Assembly: GCF_900184035.1 (NCBI RefSeq)
Contig: NZ_FXWP01000013.1
Location: 1-64,000 of the forward strand
Reading direction: 5' to 3'
DNA from: Kosakonia pseudosacchari
Lineage (GTDB): Bacteria; Pseudomonadota; Gammaproteobacteria; Enterobacterales; Enterobacteriaceae
DNA: 64,000 nucleotides
The translations under genes were made by a program, and so were the position numbers. Positions 1-7,345 of this stretch are shown here, piece after piece. The notes under the pieces were generated by a model. That model worked only from the letters and a program-made list of their open reading frames with translations, did not search any database and was not told the DNA's origin. Position 1 is the first letter of the stretch. The number at the start of each line of letters is the position of its first letter.

Positions 1-108
1 GGCAGCCCGTTTACGGGCCGTAAGTAAAGAAGTTTGATGCAAATGTCAGATCGTATGCGCCTGTTAGGGCGCGGCTGGTAACAGAGCCTTACAGGCGCAT
101 CTGAAAAA

Positions 109-127
109 CCTCCGGCTATGCCGGAGG
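109..127. terminator. Rho-independent-type hairpin downstream of tesB
   Basis: A perfect 8-bp stem (CCTCCGGC/GCCGGAGG) closes a three-base TAT loop. It lies just past the tesB stop on the minus strand and is flanked by A/T-rich sequence on both sides (AAAAA before, TATTTATTT after), so it could end transcription from either direction. Confidence 0.8.
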
Positions 128-146
128 GTATTTATTTAAAACGGGA

Positions 147-1007
147 TTAGTTGCGATTGCGCATGACGCCTTCCTGCACGCTGGACGCCACCAGCACACC
201 CTCTTGTGTATAGAACTCGCCGCGCACAAAACCGCGAGCGCTGGAGGCTGAGGTGCTTTCCACACTGTAGAGCAACCACTCGTTCATATTAAATGGGCGA
301 TGGAACCACATCGAGTGGTCAATAGTGGCAACCTGCATACCGCGCTCAAGAAAGCCAACGCCATGCGGCTGAAGCGCAACCGGCAGGAAGTTAAAGTCCG
401 AGGCATAGCCAAGCAGATATTGATGCACGCGGAAATCGTCCGGCACGGTGCCGTTTGCGCGGATCCATACCTGGCGGGTGGGCTCGGCGACGTGGCCTTT
501 CAGCGGGTTATGAAACTCAACCGGGCGGATCTCCAGCGGCTTGTCACTAAGAAACTTCTCTTTGGCCTGCGGGGGTAATAAATGGGCAAGCGCGCGGGCA
601 ATATCCGTTTCAGATTGCAGCGAATCCGGCGACGGTGCCTGCGGCATCGTTTTTTGGTGCTCGTAGCCGGTTTCCGGTGCCTGGAAGGACGCGGTCATGT
701 AGAAAATCGGTTTGCCGTTCTGGATGGCCGCAACGCGTCGGGCGCTGAAACTGTTGCCATCACGCAGCACTTCCACGTCGTAGACAATCGGTTTTTCGCT
801 ATCGCCCGGACGTAAAAAGTAACTGTGGAATGAATGCACCAGGCGCTCGGCAGGAACGGTCTCTTTGGCGGCGTACAAGGCCTGACCTACGACCTGGCCG
901 CCAAAAACCTGGCGCAAGCCGAGATCTTCGCTCTGCCCGCGAAACAAGCCCTCTTCAATTTTTTCCAGGTTCAGTAATGCCAGCAGATTGGATAACGCCT
1001 GACTCAT
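147..1007 (-). CDS. tesB: Acyl-CoA thioesterase II TesB
   Basis: Hydrolyses medium- and long-chain acyl-CoAs to free fatty acid and CoA in the cytosol. The 286-residue product matches the E. coli length and is nearly identical to it through the double hot-dog fold. The catalytic triad known for this family is visible at Asp204 (YASDFNF), Thr228 (VATIDHS) and Gln278 (SSVQEG). I chose the ATG at 1007 because GAGG lies at proper distance upstream and the protein then starts MSQALSNLL as in E. coli; a start four codons upstream is open but lacks a ribosome site. It is convergent with whatever lies left of the window and divergent from ybaY. Confidence 0.97.
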   Translation of the reverse strand: MSQALSNLLALLNLEKIEEGLFRGQSEDLGLRQVFGGQVVGQALYAAKETVPAERLVHSFHSYFLRPGDSEKPIVYDVEVLRDGNSFSARRVAAIQNGKPIFYMTASFQAPETGYEHQKTMPQAPSPDSLQSETDIARALAHLLPPQAKEKFLSDKPLEIRPVEFHNPLKGHVAEPTRQVWIRANGTVPDDFRVHQYLLGYASDFNFLPVALQPHGVGFLERGMQVATIDHSMWFHRPFNMNEWLLYSVESTSASSARGFVRGEFYTQEGVLVASSVQEGVMRNRN

Positions 1008-1222
1008 AAATTTCCTCAAAATAATAACGGCTGACGGAGCGAATTATCCGAATAGTATAACCTGGAAAAATTGCTGGTCCGATGGGTTCAATAATCTGAA
1101 TAGATGGCAGTTTGCAGGAATATATCCGGCACGTGTGCCACACTTGTTCAGGTTACGATGGTTTGACCACACATCCTGGCGGGCGAAACGCCTGCCGGTG
1201 CATTGAAGATAAGGAGAAATCA

Positions 1223-1792
1223 ATGAAACTCGTGCACATGTTAAGTGGTTTAGCAGTCGCGGTCGCGCTGTCTGCCTGCGCCCAAAAGGGCGGCGATATT
1301 CCGACACCTGCACCTAACCCAAATGCACCTGCGGCAACAAATAAACCGGCAATCGCTCAACCGAATGTTTCGGGTACGGTTTGGATCCGTCAGAAAGTGG
1401 CGCTGCCGCCAGACGCGGTACTCACCGTGACGGTTTCTGATGCTTCGCAGGCAGATGCGCCGTCGAAAGTACTGGCGCAGAAAGCTGTCCGTACTGAAGG
1501 TAAACAGTCACCGTTTAGCTTTGTGCTGCCATTTAACCCGGCGGATATTCAGCCGAACGCCCGTATCCTGCTGAGCGCGGCGATTACCATTGACAACAAA
1601 ATTGTCTTTATTACCGATACGGTTAAGCCGGTTATCAACCAGGGTGGTACAAAAGTTGACCTGACACTGGTGCCGGTACAGCAAACCGCTGTGCCGCTGC
1701 AACAAAGTGGCGGGGCGGCAACGACGGTGCCTTCCACTTCTCCGACGCAGGTAAACCCGTCGGAAGCGACACCTGCGCCGACGCAGTACTAA
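1223..1792 (+). CDS. ybaY: YbaY family outer-membrane-type lipoprotein
   Basis: A 189-residue lipoprotein. The N-terminus has a hydrophobic signal sequence ending in the lipobox LSAC with the lipidated Cys at residue 19. A Pro/Ala/Asn-rich linker follows to about residue 45, then a YscW-type beta domain (about 48-150), then a low-complexity Thr/Pro/Ser tail. YbaY in E. coli is of poorly defined function. The start at 1223 follows AAGGAGAAATCA; longer in-frame starts lack a ribosome site and would bury the signal peptide. A strong hairpin follows the stop and separates it from convergent atl. Confidence 0.93.
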   Translation: MKLVHMLSGLAVAVALSACAQKGGDIPTPAPNPNAPAATNKPAIAQPNVSGTVWIRQKVALPPDAVLTVTVSDASQADAPSKVLAQKAVRTEGKQSPFSFVLPFNPADIQPNARILLSAAITIDNKIVFITDTVKPVINQGGTKVDLTLVPVQQTAVPLQQSGGAATTVPSTSPTQVNPSEATPAPTQY

Positions 1793-1800
1793 TATGACCA

Positions 1801-1824
1801 GGCTCCTCCCGGTTGGGAGGAGCC
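1801..1824. terminator. Bidirectional terminator between ybaY and atl
   Basis: A perfect 10-bp stem, GGCTCCTCCC/GGGAGGAGCC, encloses a GGTT loop. It sits between two convergent stop codons; the atl stop begins at the very next base. Confidence 0.85.
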
Positions 1825-2136
1825 TTAATAGATCCAGCGATAATGCTGTAAATCGATTTGCCCACTTCCCGACACCACCACGCCTTCCGCCAGCAGCGCC
1901 TGACGTTGACGCTGTAAATCCGGCCCGGTCAGCGAGATACAACCATGACGATTCACCACCCGATGCCACGGTAACGTGCTGCCTTCCGGTAAGCGTTTCA
2001 GTACGCCGCCCACCTGGCGCGCCGCGCGCGGTGAACCGGCCAGCTTCGCCACATCACCATAGGTCGTGACATAGCCTTCGGGGATGGCGGCAACGATTTG
2101 CCACACCCGCTGCGGGAAAGAGTCCTGTGTATCCAT
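1825..2136 (-). CDS. atl: Alkyltransferase-like DNA lesion-binding protein Atl
   Basis: ATL proteins bind O6-alkylguanine in DNA and recruit nucleotide excision repair; they do not transfer the alkyl group. The 103-residue product has the helix-turn-helix (AKLAGSPRAARQVG) of the O6-alkylguanine methyltransferase C-terminal domain. The usual reactive Cys of PCHR is replaced by Trp: the motif reads PWHRV at 56-60, the diagnostic ATL change. The start at 2136 follows CAGGACATCACA. An open frame runs 52 codons further upstream, but the extra region is not ATL-like. The E. coli gene is ybaZ. Confidence 0.92.
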   Translation of the reverse strand: MDTQDSFPQRVWQIVAAIPEGYVTTYGDVAKLAGSPRAARQVGGVLKRLPEGSTLPWHRVVNRHGCISLTGPDLQRQRQALLAEGVVVSGSGQIDLQHYRWIY

Positions 2137-2293
2137 TGTGATGTCCTGAAGAAAGAAGAGGCAGCATAAACAGCGAAACGCGTGCTGTGAAGTGGGGATT
2201 GCGCAAGAAACCAGCATCCGCCCCGGCGCGGCTTGCAATTGCCATCCCGGATAGGGATAATGCGCCAGCGCGTTGGTTAACAACGCTCTCAAT

Positions 2294-2407
2294 GGGGGCT
2301 CTGTTGGTTCTCCCGCAACGCTACTCTGTTCACCAGGTCAGGTCCGGAAGGAAGCAGCCAGGGCAGATGACGTGTGTGCCGGGATGTAGCTGGCAGGGCC
2401 CCCACCC
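2294..2407 (+). ncRNA. ffs: 4.5S RNA of the signal recognition particle
   Basis: The 114-base sequence is almost identical to E. coli 4.5S RNA. Its ends GGGGGCTCTG and CAGGGCCCCC pair, and the apical Ffh-binding domain with its GGAAG tetraloop region (GGTCCGGAAGGAAGCAGCC) is intact. With Ffh it delivers inner-membrane proteins co-translationally to FtsY and SecYEG. It sits between atl and the accessory block, in its E. coli location. Confidence 0.98.
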
Positions 2408-2429
2408 ATTTCTGCTTCCTTTGTTTTTC

Positions 2430-2840
2430 TCACTCGCGTGAATAGCGCAAATACCCGGCAATACCCTCGCTTCCGCCATCCGACGGGTGATTAACACCTT
2501 CTGAAACCGGCACTTGCGCAAAATCAAAGGGCGAAACACCGGCAATACAGGCCACATTAACACCGTACTGATCCGGGTTTGAACGCCGCTGATGGAACGT
2601 GTAGATACCGCAAACCGAGCAAAAATAGTGCACAGCGGTTCCGGTGTTAAAGCGGTATTCGGTCAATTTATCCTTGCCCTTAAAAACCTCAATACCGGAG
2701 AGTGGGGCCGACACGGCAACGGCGCCGCGCATTCTGCAAAAAGTACAGTTACAGCGCCGAACGGTGTTAAAACCGTCCGAAAGCTGTACAGTAAACGCCA
2801 CCGCGCCGCAGTGACACTGCGCCTTTAACTTTTCCGACAT
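2430..2840 (-). CDS. GFA/CENP-V family zinc-binding protein
   Basis: A 136-residue protein of the glutathione-dependent formaldehyde-activating (GFA) fold. All expected zinc ligands are visible: Cys9/Cys11 (CHC), Cys30/Cys32/Cys35 (CNCTFC) and Cys74/Cys77 (CSVC). Members are annotated as glutathione adduct enzymes, but most, including this one, have no proven substrate. The ATG at 2840 has GAGG at a good distance. An in-frame GTG four codons earlier overlaps that ribosome site and is unlikely. It is absent from this place in E. coli and is the first gene of the accessory block after ffs. Confidence 0.85.
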   Translation of the reverse strand: MSEKLKAQCHCGAVAFTVQLSDGFNTVRRCNCTFCRMRGAVAVSAPLSGIEVFKGKDKLTEYRFNTGTAVHYFCSVCGIYTFHQRRSNPDQYGVNVACIAGVSPFDFAQVPVSEGVNHPSDGGSEGIAGYLRYSRE

Positions 2841-2994
2841 CACTTTCCTCACAGAGCAAATTAAACGGGTCTTTCAACCTTAGCCTTTTTTACCTTTTTT
2901 GGTGGGGGGAAACGCGTGGGTTCACTGGTGATGTTTTTATGCAGAAACGGTACGCTGTAGCCGCAAAAATAATTCTGATAAAAGGGCAGGGAGT

Positions 2995-3588
2995 ATGCGC
3001 AACATCGTATTGGCATTGACATTATCGGTATCGACGGCACCTTTTGCCGCCACATTGCAGTCGGGCGTTTATGAAGGGCTGCAACTGGCGGTATCCCCCT
3101 CCGGGCAGGTCACGGGTTACTACTCTGAAACAATGGGGGTTGGCGTGACGCGAAACTGCTCCTTTGCGCTGACGGGTAATGCGTCTCCAGCCGGGGAGGC
3201 GGAAATATCCAGTTGGTCTTCCGATGTGCTGCCGGGGCATCTTTCCGCCACGGCGGACGGCGTAACATTGAAGATTGCGAACGGGCAAAACCATGACGGC
3301 TGCATGAATGTGATGGTGCCGCAGATCAACGAGGGGATTGTGTTGAGTAAAACACAGTCGACGCAATGGGTTTCTCTCGCCGAAGTGATTGATGAGCGGG
3401 TTTATCTCAGCAGCACACCGGATGCCAGCACGCGGCGTAAGGCATGGATTGTCAAAGATGATGTTGTGGGGGTGCTGAAAACCGGGCAAGGATGGACGCA
3501 GATCCAGTTTATTAGCGAGGCGGGAAAAAGCACCACTGGCTGGGTTAACAGCCAGTCGCTAAAGCCGCTGACACCACCTGCGTCCTGA
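2995..3588 (+). CDS. Secreted protein with C-terminal SH3-like domain
   Basis: A 197-residue hypothetical protein. The first 19 or so residues form a Sec signal peptide (hydrophobic core, then APFAA before the probable cleavage site), so it is likely periplasmic. The middle (about 20-118) is Ser/Gly-rich with Cys54 and Cys102, which could form a disulfide. Residues about 124-190 read like a bacterial SH3 domain (VYLSSTPDASTRRKAWIVKD... GWVNS). I do not recognise the full-length protein. Start follows GGCAGGGAGT. Its neighbour, MocR, converges on it with only 3 bases between stops. Confidence 0.7.
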   Translation: MRNIVLALTLSVSTAPFAATLQSGVYEGLQLAVSPSGQVTGYYSETMGVGVTRNCSFALTGNASPAGEAEISSWSSDVLPGHLSATADGVTLKIANGQNHDGCMNVMVPQINEGIVLSKTQSTQWVSLAEVIDERVYLSSTPDASTRRKAWIVKDDVVGVLKTGQGWTQIQFISEAGKSTTGWVNSQSLKPLTPPAS

Positions 3589-3591
3589 GTA

Positions 3592-5013
3592 TTACACCAG
3601 GCTACGTTTTAATGGCACTTCCGTTGCGCGAAGCGCCAGCCATAAGGGTTTGAGCCGCAGTAGCGCATTTTCCAGCTCATTTGAATCCAGCGCGAAAGGG
3701 ATACGCAAATAGCGTTCAAACGCCCCTGTCAGCCCAAAACGCGGGCCAGCGCCGAGGTGGATACCGATCGTTTCCGCGCGCGCGGCAAATTGTGTTGCCA
3801 GCATGTCGGGCAGCTCTATCCAGAAAGAGAGGCCACCTTCCGGCAGCGAGAAACGCCAGTCGGGGAAATGTTCCCGCAGCAGCGCCGCGCAGCGATCGCG
3901 GCGTGCTTTGAGCATGTCACGACGCGCAGGCAGGAAGCTTTCGCCATTTTCCATCAGCCATAGCGTCGCCAGCTGTTCCAGTAGCGGTGAGCCAAGCTCC
4001 AGCGTATCGCGCGTCTGCACCAGCGTGGCAATGGTCCGCGATGAGGCACGGATCCAGCCCAAACGCAGTCCACCCCAGAACGTTTTCCCCGCCGAACCGA
4101 TCGTAATGACTGTACTGCTACTATCAAACGCCGCCATGGGCGGTGGTGGCGGAGATTCGTACCACAAATCAACCATCGTTTCGTCGACCACCAGGGTGGT
4201 GCGCGCTTGCGCGGCAACGCTGACGATGGCCTGGCGCGTGGCGATATCCATACAGCGGCCGGTTGGGTTGTGATAATCAGGCATGACGTAAGCCAGCCGT
4301 GGCGCGGTCTGCGCCAGCGTCGCGGCGAAACCGTCGGTGTCCCAGCCCGTTTGCGGCAAGGAAACGCCAACTGGTCTGCATGACGCGCCCTGAATGGCGG
4401 CAATGGCCAGCGGATAGGTCGGATGATCGACCACCACGCGATCGCCGGGCCCGGTCAGCATACGCAGAACCAGCGCCAGCCCACTGAGCGCGCCATTGAC
4501 CACCATCACTTCATCTGCATGCGTCGGCAAGCCGCGGGCGGTGTATCGCGCGGCAATCGCTTCGCGCAGCGTCTGCACACCTAATTGCCCGTAACCTGTG
4601 CGCGAAAGATAGGGTGGAATGGCCGCCAGCGCGTGGGTGTAAGCCTGGTGGATTTCCGGCCCAGCGCTGAGTGCGGCAGTGGAGAGATCAAGTGCGGTGC
4701 CCGCCGTGCTGAGCGTGGGGATCGCGCGGCTATCGGGCAGGATCACGCGCGAGCCACTGCCGTGGCGGCTCTCCAGATAACCTTCATCACGCAGGTGTGC
4801 GAGTGCGCTGGCAACCGTTGTGCGGCTGATCTCAAGTGCTGAGGCCAGTTCACGCTCTCCGGGAAGGCGTGTCTCAATTGCCAGCCTGCCATCAAGGATC
4901 AGCAGGCGCAGCGCGTCGGCAAGTTGTCGCCATAACGGCGTACGGGAAGCGGGTTGTTGCCAGTGACCCAACAGACGGTGTAAAGAGTGGCTACCCAGGC
5001 GGCGTGATGACAT
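3592..5013 (-). CDS. MocR family PLP-dependent transcriptional regulator (YczR-like)
   Basis: A 473-residue fusion of a GntR winged helix-turn-helix (about 25-90; PGERELASALEISRTTVASA) and a fold type I aminotransferase domain (about 110-460). PLP-binding residues can be placed: the Schiff-base Lys310 in SAGKTFWGGLRLGW, Asn249 in DYHNPTG and Asp277 in VVDE. MocR proteins regulate genes by binding PLP, usually without acting as aminotransferases. It is divergent from a YczE-family membrane protein 84 bp away, the arrangement that defines the YczR subgroup, so it probably controls that gene and itself. Confidence 0.9.
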   Translation of the reverse strand: MSSRRLGSHSLHRLLGHWQQPASRTPLWRQLADALRLLILDGRLAIETRLPGERELASALEISRTTVASALAHLRDEGYLESRHGSGSRVILPDSRAIPTLSTAGTALDLSTAALSAGPEIHQAYTHALAAIPPYLSRTGYGQLGVQTLREAIAARYTARGLPTHADEVMVVNGALSGLALVLRMLTGPGDRVVVDHPTYPLAIAAIQGASCRPVGVSLPQTGWDTDGFAATLAQTAPRLAYVMPDYHNPTGRCMDIATRQAIVSVAAQARTTLVVDETMVDLWYESPPPPPMAAFDSSSTVITIGSAGKTFWGGLRLGWIRASSRTIATLVQTRDTLELGSPLLEQLATLWLMENGESFLPARRDMLKARRDRCAALLREHFPDWRFSLPEGGLSFWIELPDMLATQFAARAETIGIHLGAGPRFGLTGAFERYLRIPFALDSNELENALLRLKPLWLALRATEVPLKRSLV

Positions 5014-5018
5014 ATACA

Positions 5019-5040
5019 GTCCACTATTTTAAAACTGGAC
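5019..5040. promoter_or_regulatory. Candidate MocR (YczR) operator
   Basis: GTCCA (5019-5023) and TGGAC (5036-5040) form an inverted repeat around an A/T-rich centre, right upstream of the MocR start and in the shared promoter region with the yczE-like gene. Binding by the MocR protein is inferred from position only. Confidence 0.45.
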
Positions 5041-5097
5041 ATTAATAATAAGGCCATTTCCGGTAAAGATGAAAGCCTGAACAACCGGAGAAAAACA

Positions 5098-5709
5098 ATG
5101 CTGCGTCGATTAATTCAACTTTATATAGGCCTGGTTCTGTACGGCGTTTCCACCGCCATGTTTGTGCGCGCTGATCTGGGCGCGGACCCGTGGAACGTTT
5201 TTCACCTGGGCGTAATGAAACGGCTATCGCTGGATATTGGGACGGTGATGATCGTCACCGGGGCGCTGGTGCTGCTGTTGTGGATCCCGTTGCGCCAGCG
5301 GCCCGGATTGGGAACGATCAGTAATGTGATTGTATTAGGCCTTGCCGCCGATGCCGCGCTGTCGCTGATGCCGGTGCTGGATTCGCTGGTGGCGCGCGGC
5401 ACGTTGCTGATTTCTGCCGTGGTGGTGAATGCCATCGCGACCGGAATGTATATTGGCGCGGGGTTTGGTGCCGGGCCGCGCGATGGGTTAATGACCGGTA
5501 TTCATGCGCGTACCGGCTGGTCGGTGCGGGCTATCCGCACAGCGATAGAAGTTTCTGTGCTGCTTATTGGCTGGCTGTTGGGGGGAACCGTTGGCGTGGG
5601 GACGGTGGTTTACGCCCTGGCGATTGGCCCGTTGATCCAGCTTTGCCTGCCATGGTTTCGTCAGAAACCCGCGCTAAAACCTGAACCACAAAGCGAGCCA
5701 GCGCTATAA
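5098..5709 (+). CDS. YczE/YitT family inner membrane protein
   Basis: A 203-residue integral membrane protein with about five hydrophobic spans and the family signature near the N-terminus (YGVSTAMFVRADLGADPWNVF). The Gly-rich GAGFGAGPRDGLMTG at about 119-133 is also typical. Proteins of this type are of unknown transport function. CCGGAG precedes the ATG. It is divergently paired with the MocR gene at 3592-5013, which probably regulates it. The C-terminal 15 residues are hydrophilic and Pro/Glu-rich. Confidence 0.85.
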   Translation: MLRRLIQLYIGLVLYGVSTAMFVRADLGADPWNVFHLGVMKRLSLDIGTVMIVTGALVLLLWIPLRQRPGLGTISNVIVLGLAADAALSLMPVLDSLVARGTLLISAVVVNAIATGMYIGAGFGAGPRDGLMTGIHARTGWSVRAIRTAIEVSVLLIGWLLGGTVGVGTVVYALAIGPLIQLCLPWFRQKPALKPEPQSEPAL

Positions 5710-5841
5710 ATGTGTATTTAATGCAATGTACTTAGCCATTCACTTCCTCAATTTTGCTGTTAAACGGGCGGTTTACTTTATAAAACGGCCAGGGGATTCT
5801 GGTGTAACACATCCGCTGGCGTTGAAAAGGAGTGATGGCTA

Positions 5842-6387
5842 ATGACCACACCCGAGCTCGAAACCGCAAGACTTTTTCTCAAGCCGCTGGCATCGGAAGA
5901 TGCCACGCAAATTCAGCGTATTTTCCCGCGCTGGGAAATTGTGCGCTACCTGATAGCCAGTGTGCCCTGGCCCTACCCGGACGGTGCCGCGCAGCATTAT
6001 GTCGATAATGTTGCGCTGCCGGCAAACCGCGCAGGGGAAGGCTGGTTTTGGACGTTGCGTCGCAAAGCAAACCCGGCAGAGTTAATGGGGGTTATTTGCT
6101 TAATGAATACGCCAGACAATAACCGTGGTTTCTGGCTCGCGCCGGAGTGGCAAGGGCAGGGCTTTATGACGGAGGCTTGCCATGCGGTGAATGATTACTG
6201 GTTTAATGTGCTCGAGCGTGATGTGTTGCGCGCCCCGAAAGCCGTGGCGAATGTGCGCTCGAAAAAGATCTCTGAACGCTGCGGAATGCGGCTGGTTCGC
6301 CGCCAGAAGGGGCAATACGTCTCCGGCGAACTGGACACCGAACTTTGGGAGATAACCCGCGACGAATGGAATAATCTTCACCGCTGA
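5842..6387 (+). CDS. GNAT family N-acetyltransferase (RimJ/RimL type)
   Basis: A 181-residue acetyltransferase. It begins ELETARLFLKPL as RimJ/RimL-like enzymes do, and the acetyl-CoA pyrophosphate loop is at about 103-109 (WQGQGFM), followed by a conserved EACHAV helix. The late motif NVRSKKISERCGMRLV (about 207 in RimJ-type alignments; here about 142-157) matches the cofactor end of the fold. The substrate cannot be told from sequence. AAAAGGAG lies 10 bases upstream of the chosen ATG. It stands alone, ended by a strong terminator. Confidence 0.85.
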   Translation: MTTPELETARLFLKPLASEDATQIQRIFPRWEIVRYLIASVPWPYPDGAAQHYVDNVALPANRAGEGWFWTLRRKANPAELMGVICLMNTPDNNRGFWLAPEWQGQGFMTEACHAVNDYWFNVLERDVLRAPKAVANVRSKKISERCGMRLVRRQKGQYVSGELDTELWEITRDEWNNLHR

Positions 6388-6389
6388 AT

Positions 6390-6415
6390 CCTGTCAGCCT
6401 AATGAGGCTGGCAGG
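6390..6415 (+). terminator. Terminator after the acetyltransferase gene
   Basis: An 11-bp stem CCTGTCAGCCT/AGGCTGGCAGG with one G-U pair and an AATG loop starts 3 bases after the stop codon and is followed by ATATTTATATTTTATT. Confidence 0.85.
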
Positions 6416-6622
6416 ATATTTATATTTTATTGTCGATATATTTATTTATGCTGGTTTGCTTTGTCATTTTACTGAAATATTAATTTAATTTTTTTGTCAT
6501 AATTGTCAGGCAGATTAATCTTGGGCTTTTATAAGTTGTTATAATTCTGAAATATATTTGTGGATCAGTTCCATAAGTTCGTGTATTAATTAGCATGTTT
6601 ATTCACACAAGAAGGGATAATC

Positions 6623-6874
6623 ATGGCCAGTGCTGTATTAAACGTCAAAATTGATGAAGCGCTAAAAGAGAAACTTCGTCATTACGCAGAAGTAAATAGT
6701 GAAAATCTCGGTACCGCGACAGAAAAGCTGTTGCTGCTGGCTTTTCAGGCTGCGGAAGAGGCGGGAGTATCGGAAGACGACATTGATAACCAGCATACCG
6801 AAGAAGAGAGCTCTACTCCGTTAACTCCTAAAGAAATTAAAGCGTTACGCAAACTTCTGAAGAAGAAAAAATGA
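6623..6874 (+). CDS. Small ribbon-helix-helix-like protein
   Basis: An 83-residue protein not recognised by name. Residues 3-40 (AVLNVKIDEALKEKLRHYAE...) have the pattern of a ribbon-helix-helix DNA-binding domain: a short beta strand, then two amphipathic helices. Residues 48-66 are acidic (EEAGVSEDDIDNQHTEEESS) and the C-terminus is very basic (LRKLLKKKK). AAGGG lies 8 bases upstream of the ATG. Its TGA overlaps the ATG of the next gene by 4 bases, so the two are translated together. The region is more A/T-rich than its neighbours. Confidence 0.7.
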   Translation: MASAVLNVKIDEALKEKLRHYAEVNSENLGTATEKLLLLAFQAAEEAGVSEDDIDNQHTEEESSTPLTPKEIKALRKLLKKKK

Positions 6875-7089
6875 ACCAACAACTGCTATCTACCGCCAGC
6901 AACTACGGCGAAGCCTGCGAGATGCTGCGCTCAGGTTTTGTCAAACAAGTTCGTCTGGACTGGAATATCGGAAGTGATGAGTTTTTTCGCATTGCATCAG
7001 ACTGGTGCGACGCCGGAGCAAAAATTAAAAAAGACGGACACAGCTTTATTATTTCGCTAAAAGGCTTCCCGATCCCACGTCAGCAGTAA
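6871..7089 (+). CDS. Small protein of unknown function, coupled to the RHH-like protein
   Basis: A 72-residue protein with no family I can name. The sequence is soluble, mildly basic and ends in KGFPIPRQQ. It contains Cys16 and Cys46 and a Trp-rich middle (VRLDWNIGSDEFFRIASDW). It overlaps the preceding gene by ATGA, so a shared mRNA and coupled translation are likely. The RHH-like partner suggests a toxin-antitoxin or regulator pair, but no toxin family motif is visible, so this remains a guess. Confidence 0.65.
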   Translation: MNQQLLSTASNYGEACEMLRSGFVKQVRLDWNIGSDEFFRIASDWCDAGAKIKKDGHSFIISLKGFPIPRQQ

Positions 7090-7094
7090 TGTAT

Positions 7095-7112
7095 TTGTCA
7101 TGAAACTGTCAT
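7095..7112 (+). promoter_or_regulatory. Pho box (PhoB-binding site)
   Basis: TTGTCATGAAACTGTCAT matches the Pho box consensus CTGTCATA(A/T)A(T/A)CTGTCA(C/T) at 16 of 18 positions, with the two direct repeats 11 bp apart. The orientation points to transcription rightwards. A TG-extended ATTAAA (-10 like, 7119-7127) follows at the distance usual for PhoB-activated promoters. Confidence 0.7.
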
Positions 7113-7131
7113 TTTAATTGCATTAAAAAAT

Positions 7132-7228
7132 GTGATGGTGGTTTCATAATAAAAATACGTAACCATCTCAAATGCACATTACGGATGATGTTTCCGACGA
7201 GCCTTTTGTGGCTCGTCGCTATTTCTTT
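7132..7228 (+). ncRNA. Candidate PhoB-activated small RNA
   Basis: Inferred transcript from just after the Pho-box promoter to the terminator's T-rich tail. It could fold into a 5' stem (TGTGATGGT 7131-7139 with ACCATCTCA 7162-7170, one mismatch), a single-stranded stretch AAATGCACATTACGG, then a terminator hairpin. No convincing ORF with a ribosome site lies inside. The 5' end is approximate. It does not resemble any sRNA I know. The alternative is that the hairpin simply ends the upstream two-gene unit. Confidence 0.4.
7195..7218 (+). terminator. Terminator upstream of lacI
   Basis: A perfect 9-bp stem CGACGAGCC/GGCTCGTCG with a 6-base TTTTGT loop is followed by CTATTTCTTTT. It isolates lacI from upstream transcription. 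Confidence 0.85.
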
Positions 7229-7345
7229 TCCCGCAAAATAACCTTCAACGGTATTTGGCCCTGCCTGGTATTTTCTCTGAAGCGCCCACAGGCGCAGACC
7301 TGCAAACCGGGTATACTGGAAAACTGTTTGCAGCCGGGAAGCGCT

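Noticed and set aside
1..27. Possible 3' end of a gene running in from the left (frame ending TAA at 25-27)
   Set aside because: Eight codons are not enough to identify it, and the expected neighbour amtB has a different C-terminus in E. coli.
55..100. Inverted repeat ATGCGCCTGT (55-64) and ACAGGCGCAT (91-100) at the left edge
   Set aside because: Perfect but with a 26-base loop and no T run or known site; it may be a fold at the end of the gene left of the window, which cannot be judged.
6461..6510. Possible Pho boxes (TTGTCATTTTACTGAAAT and TTTGTCATAATTGTCAGG) before the RHH-like gene
   Set aside because: The first fits the consensus at only 13 of 18 positions and the second has the wrong repeat spacing (9 instead of 11 bp).
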